Assembly: GCA_013398175.1 (NCBI GenBank)
Contig: VZRZ01008252.1
Span: forward strand, 25,314-89,313
Reading direction: 5' to 3'
Length of the DNA stretch: 64,000 bases
From: Climacteris rufus
Lineage: Eukaryota; Chordata; Aves; Passeriformes; Climacteridae
The notes under the pieces were generated by a model. That model was not told where the DNA came from and did no database searches. It saw nothing but the letters and a program-made list of their open reading frames with translations. Positions 58,736 through 64,000 of the stretch are shown piece by piece (the stretch's first letter is position 1; each line of letters opens with the position of its first letter). A program made the position numbers and the translations under genes.

Positions 58736-61700
58736 TAGTTAATTCAGTGTTGTTTCACTCTAATCTGCCCCAAGGAATCTATTAATATGAACCTGGGTTA
58801 CCCTTGCCTTCTGGGGAGGCTTGCAACAAGACCCTTCCTCATGCCATTGCAGGACTACTCACAACAGATAAAACTGTCATGAGTGAAAGAAGGAGTGAGA
58901 GGGAAACCAGATGTAGCAAAAGATCATAGGTGGGGTATTGAGACTTCAGAAGAGAGCCACAAAAGCTAGCTGACTGCAGAGAGCAAGCATCTTGAACAAT
59001 TCAGAAATTTCAAAGGTGGCATATTTTCTCTGCTTTGTCAGTAGTCCTGAGATGAGAGTAAACTTCTATGTCATATACCATGTCTCCCCCCAAGTATTTC
59101 TGACACTGTCATCACAGATACTAAACACAAAAAAAGTAAACAAAAAGGCCAGCACCACACAAAATGTAATAGACTTTCACAAATCTAATAAATAATCTCT
59201 CAGAAATGTAATTTTCATTGTCACTTGTTGTAGTGTCAGTAAAGGGCCATTGGATCATTCCAGACCTTTATCTGGGTAATCAGAAATCTGCCAGGTTATC
59301 ATAAAATGCCTGGACCTTCATACCGTCCTCGATGAAAAATATTAATGCAATAAATGAATTACTTTCTGTATAAGCATTTTTAAATCACTATTGAAGTGTT
59401 AGACCATTAAAAGTATTTAGTAAAATTCCCATAGATCTCAGTGAAAAACAAGAAAGACCTCAAAATGGTAGTGCAATGTGTTTGTGGATTGTGGAGTTGA
59501 TTTCAGGCTATTAGATCGCTGTAATAGCAGATGTATTTTTCCAAGTTTTATCCTTGAATATATTTTCAAAATGTACTAAGGGTTTTTTTTTGTTCGTTTG
59601 TTTTTTCCTCTGCTTCTTCTTAAAGAAGTATTTACTTTTTATAAGAGAAATGCAAAAGAAAACCCAGTTGTAAACCAGCACATAATTCTTGTCAATTCTT
59701 TTAAAATTGTAGCAGTATATTGGTTTGGAGTACATAATTTTCTTTTGTAGTTGTGTTTGACCCTAATATATACATTCTCAGAGAAGTAGTCTTCTGAATA
59801 AAATACATTTTTCCCTAGGCAGTGCCTCAGCAAAGAATATTTATTTGTGTCACAGAATTCTTGGTGACTTCAAAGTACTTCAGTCAACAAATGCTTTGAT
59901 ATGGCATAGGTTTGTTCACTTTAGACCTTTTCTGTATTCACAAAAAAAAAAGTCCAAAGAGAATAAAAAGTATAAGGGGAAGGAGACAGGAAGAGATAAG
60001 GAGATGGAAAACCTCCTCTTTACCTTGGAGGGACTTTTCTGATTCACTTTTGTATTTTGTCTCACTGGAGATTATAGCAGGGACTCGCTTCCTCACTGTG
60101 TACTACCAATGAAATATGGTTTCTGTTAGCTTGAAACAGCATAATGAATAATAACTAAAACCAAATAAGATGGTACTGAAAGAAAAGAGAACACAGTATG
60201 GACCTAAGATGCAACACTTACTGATTATTCTAAGAGCATATTACTGCTGGTTTCTAATGTATTATTTCATTTCACTGTTCCTGTTCTATTACTGCAGAGT
60301 ATATATCAGTTCTTTAATGGAATATTTTAATTTATTTCTCAGCAAGACTAAATTCATCTAGTGTGAAACATCATCTTAAACACAGAGTGAATACTGCTAA
60401 CCAGTGGGAATGTTTCAATTTTGTATTTAATCTGTAAATGAAGATTAATGAAATAGTGTCCATTCATTTCAAACAAAAAACTAAAAATGCTACATACAGA
60501 TAAAAAACCAATGCAGATGAGAACATATCTCAATCCCTTGTGGAAATTACTCTTCAATGCATAGCTAAGTGCATAAATTTGAGATGGAACAGGAGGGAGT
60601 GAAATTGAGCTTTAGTGTCTCCCCTCCAGAGAGTCTCCCTTTGTCTACTTCCCAGTCCTTTGCTTCCTAACCTAAAGACTTGATCTTTATCTCTCTCTCT
60701 CAGTTTTTCCCCTTCATAGTTCAGAATAGGATATGTTTCCTGATACCCGATCATTGCAGAAATAATTCAAAGAAATTAAAAATCCCCATTGTCATTTTGA
60801 ATACAGTCTACTTTCCTGACTCTGAAACTTTCAGGACATTGAATTAACATTTCCTTATTCTCTCAGCAAGACAATAATAAGCAAACCACAAGAAACATAT
60901 ATTTGTTCAAGAGAATTAAGATTGTTACTTCTGAAAATTATGTTGATAATATTTTATTTTATGTTGAGGAGATCTTTAATATATAGACATAAATTTGAAA
61001 AACATAAGGTACCAAAATTTAGAGATATAAAAACTTATGTGTGTTCAGATATTTTTTTGAGCTTTGTAGTATTTGCTTGTAAGGTGGCCCTAGATTATCC
61101 TATTACATCATTGAATCCTGCCAGTCTACAATTACAATACATTTCTCTTTTTACTTTTTGTAGTATACATATAAATAAGCAAAGATAGGACCTTCTTATC
61201 CATATAAATAGAAATATTTATTTTCAGGTACCTTTTCCTTCAGTACCCATTAAACTTTTGTGAGATACTATAATGTATTCAGGTTAAAAATTAAAATTCA
61301 CTTAGTCTATCTAGTTGCAGCATGTATGTGACACTCCTTGAAGGTTATTTTCTGATGGGGTAGATTTCTGTTAGGAAAAATATAAAAATGTTCAGAGAAA
61401 AATGTACAGAGACAAAACAAGATGGCTATGGTCATTCCATCTTTGTCTGACCACAACAGAGATCCAGTGGTAGTCCTGCATATGCCCAGAGGAAGGCTCC
61501 TTGTGCCATTGCAGTTTCTCTCAACGGAAGAGAAACTGCTTTAGGTGGACAGGCTATTGGGATGTTCAGCTGGCATGCAGGGCACTGGCCAAGGTGAGAA
61601 GCAAAGGTCACAAAACGTGCTTTATGCCCCTGCAGCAGTTCCAGCTGAATTACCAGCTTATATGATAAATTCAAAATGGCAGGCTTCATATAGTAAAGTT

Positions 61701-63097
61701 TTATGTCACTTGTGATAGAGATTACTTGGATTTAAAGTGACAATACAAGATTCAGGAGATAATAAAACTGACAAAATGTATTACTGAAACACACCGAAAG
61801 CACCTGTGTTAGTAACTTAAATTTTTCTTCTATGAAATCGATAGGCAAACTCCCAGAGAAATAAAGAAAAGAAAAGCCTTTAATGCTTTAAGTTAAATGC
61901 TACTTAGAATGAGGAAGTAGAGTGATAAAGTGCCTTTCACATTTCTCCTTTCCCCATACTAAAAGCTGGATCACTCCAACATGCCAGACAAACAGGTTAG
62001 AGAAATAACTAATCAAAGCTGAAAAAAGCACAGTGTTTTAAGTAGTCTTCTCCATCTCTATCTTTTCTGAGATATGAAAAAAAAAAAAGAAAATATTCAG
62101 TTGTTATGCATAACTCAATTCTCCAAATTGGAGAAGTGATTCAAAATATTTCTGGATCATTACCCTTAAAAGACTGCCTTTCTTGGTTAAATGAACTTTT
62201 GCCGATATTTTTGTTCTTATGGAGCAAGTAAAATAATTACATTCATAATTAAAATCATATTTCCTTCAAAGAATACCCATTCTCCACACTGATAGTTCTT
62301 CTGGCTATTTCAGAGACAATAAAAAAATCCCTCCTCCTTCATGCTCTACATTTAATCTTCCTATTTCACAATGAGATATTATGCTGATGTACCATGGGGA
62401 AACAAGCTTTGTGTAAGTGGTTACAAGATTATATCATATTTTTCCTAACTCCAATTATATAGAAACTTCAGTAGTCAATCATGGATTTCTACTTAAATTA
62501 AAAAGAAGTTAAAACAAAGGAAAAAGTCATGTTACAGTTAGTTACAAATATTTCTTTTCTAAAGGTAGATTTAGAGAAGCCAAAATTACTGAATGTAGTA
62601 ATTTTGAGGATTAGCTTAAATGTGTTTATGTTCAAATCCAGAAACTAGCATTTGTTATGAAGTTTAGAGAAAGGACATGAACCTCTGTGGAGTTAATCTA
62701 AATATTTACACATCACTGACATTTGCAGATGCATTTTCTTAAACTGCAGTGACACTTTGTCACATTTTCACATACCAAACTCATCATTCTACAGAGATTT
62801 ATTTATTTTGCTGTTGAATAGCAAGAGATATAAATACTGCTGGAAAAATGAAAATGTGAAATGTTATTATATAAGGGATTGAGTAAATATGTAATAATCT
62901 GCTTGGATGTGTTTGTCAGCTTCAAACTAACAAAAAATTTAGGAACAGTAACTTACTCAGCCTTCCTGTGCCTTTAAACAAAGGAAAAAAACCCAAATAG
63001 AATGGCAAGAAATAATGAAGATTACTGGTTGTTTTTCTAAGCAAAGTCTTGGGTGGTAAATGTTTTCACTCTGCAGCTCTGAGAAAGCAGGAATGGT
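58736..63097. other. AT-rich non-coding DNA, no gene recognised
   Basis: No gene or named repeat. A less AT-rich patch at 61430-61690 has an 85-codon minus-strand frame with no recognisable domain. Confidence 0.5.
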
Positions 63098-64000
63098 TGT
63101 CGTGGTTCAGGGCAAGACTGGGTTAGTTTTTGTAGTAGTCAGGAGGGGCCAGGACACGGAGGTTATTCTGTACCACCTATCATCTTTGCTGGGAGCAGGG
63201 GTCAAGGGTTCCTTCTGGTCAGGTGTCAGAGATTGGGGGATGTCTGTTACGAATGTGAGGGACACCTAACGGATTTTTAATTCTATTAGAGCGACCCACA
63301 CCCCAGAACCTCCGTTACCCCCCTTGTTCGTTATTGATGGAGATCAGGCCTATTACAATATAACAGGTTTATTGAATAGACCCAGGAAAACACATATGAA
63401 ACTATGACTTTAACAGGCTATTACTACATGGAATAACAAAAAGGAAATTACTAGTAATTTCAGTGCGCAGTAAAAAGGTACCTATACTATAGCTTAGCCA
63501 AGGAAATGTAGGGTTAGGAAGCCGATGTAACTTCTCAATTAGGAAAGATGTACAGGTGGTTCCCTTTATCACTCAACTCCATGGAGAGAAGAAGGTACAG
63601 GACCCCGATGTCTCGGAAATCCCGGAGAGAGACCCTTCCACATACTCAGAGAGCATATGGAGGATTCCTCTGAAAAGGGGACGCTATAGCTGTCTTTTAT
63701 GGAGAGTAAAATGCTATTTGTCTGTCAGTCATCAATTCCAGCTTATCTCTTGTGTCTGAACCAAGGATGCTGTAGCATTTTCCTGTGTGCTCCCTTGACG
63801 CCAGGAGGAATCAGGGGAATACACACATTCCTTGATTTCAGATAAGCTTATGGCGCCCAGGGAGGTGAAAAGTCTCGGCTCACTGTCTTGGAATTTTTTC
63901 CCATTACTGTCACTAAGTAACAAATAGGCGGACATTTAGGGCTATCAGCTCTTTTGTGAGAGACAAAAGAGTGTGCTTGGGCGGAGCCAGGTGAGAGAAG
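63098..64000 (+). mobile_element. Partial LTR, ERVL-like, interrupted by a younger LTR and cut by the window end
   Basis: The segment starts TGTCGTGGTTCAGG and continues with GGGTTAGTTTTTGTAGTAG, GGGGCCAGGACACGG and GGTTATTCTGTACCACC, phrases like the U3 start of avian ERVL-type LTRs in the plus orientation. It runs to 63244, is interrupted by the minus-strand LTR 63245-63882, and appears to resume at 63884 (TGTCTTGGAATTT) through GGGCGGAGCCAGGTGAGAG at the window end. Only about 260 bp of host LTR is visible, so family and end are uncertain. Confidence 0.48.
63245..63882 (-). mobile_element. Solo LTR, copy 2 of the 739-1409 family, nested in another LTR
   Basis: It begins TGTTACGAATG and ends GTCTCGGCTCA, collinear with the whole of the 739-1409 copy. 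TGTC precedes it at 63241-63244 and recurs at 63884-63887, one base after the terminal CA, so the 4-bp duplication is present with a single extra C. The minus-strand poly(A) signal AATAAA is at 63368-63373, in the same relative position as in copy 1. The two copies differ by scattered substitutions and small indels, so they are separate insertions, not a recent duplication. Short frames here (63556-63759, 63732-63935) are not genes. Confidence 0.84.

Noticed and set aside
1..64000. Search for tRNA, rRNA, a recognised host gene or a novel multi-gene system
   Set aside because: I found none that I could support. The window is repeat-marked non-coding DNA, and calling a system would go beyond the evidence.

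Overview
The window reads as nuclear DNA from a bird. The clearest evidence is a series of CR1 LINE fragments with avian features: the RT C-terminal coding end, a short 3' UTR, and the terminal GATCTTTAAAG...CTTCCAACC...ATTCTATGATTCT tail. The window also holds several solo LTRs of endogenous retroviruses of kinds common in bird genomes. The background is AT-rich, with many poly-A/T tracts and microsatellites. I see no bacterial, plasmid or viral gene organisation. Most of the open reading frames are chance frames or lie inside repeats. I could not identify any host protein-coding gene. The window is best read as intergenic or long-intron DNA of a gene-poor region.

Layout, left to right. 0-9.7 kb: AT-rich DNA with a minus-oriented solo LTR (739-1409) and a more GC-rich unassigned block (about 8.23-9.66 kb). 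9.69-10.77 kb: a 1,080-bp solo LTR with TG...CA ends and a perfect 5-bp target-site duplication. 12.6-13.1 kb: CR1 3' end. 14.98-15.3 kb: one copy of an unclassified repeat whose second copy is at 50.1 kb. 17.0 kb: inverted CR1 tail. 17.5 kb: evolving hexanucleotide array. 24.35 and 31.2 kb: two exon-like open segments. 32.7-37.0 kb: cluster of CR1 fragments from different subfamilies. 37.97-38.54 kb: LTR with TATA box and poly(A) signal. 40.7-41.2 kb: old CR1/L3-like remnant. 42.1-42.9 kb: minus-strand CR1 fragment from the endonuclease region. 45.8 and 46.3 kb: two structured tandem arrays. 47.91-48.50 kb: minus-strand solo LTR. 53.3 kb: G-quadruplex-like and GA tract next to a minus-strand ERVL-type LTR (53.41-53.97 kb). 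58 kb: LTR-like segment ending at an AT microsatellite. 63.1-64.0 kb: an LTR interrupted by a second copy of the 739-1409 LTR family.

The genes do not form a pathway. The content is a record of successive retroelement insertions, CR1 first and the LTRs partly later. I did not find a convincing undescribed functional system. The items most worth checking are the nested LTRs at the right edge, the two same-orientation LTR copies 62 kb apart, the shared unclassified repeat at 15/50 kb, and the exon-like segments near 24.4 and 31.2 kb. Family names come from memory of avian repeat consensus sequences, not from a database search.
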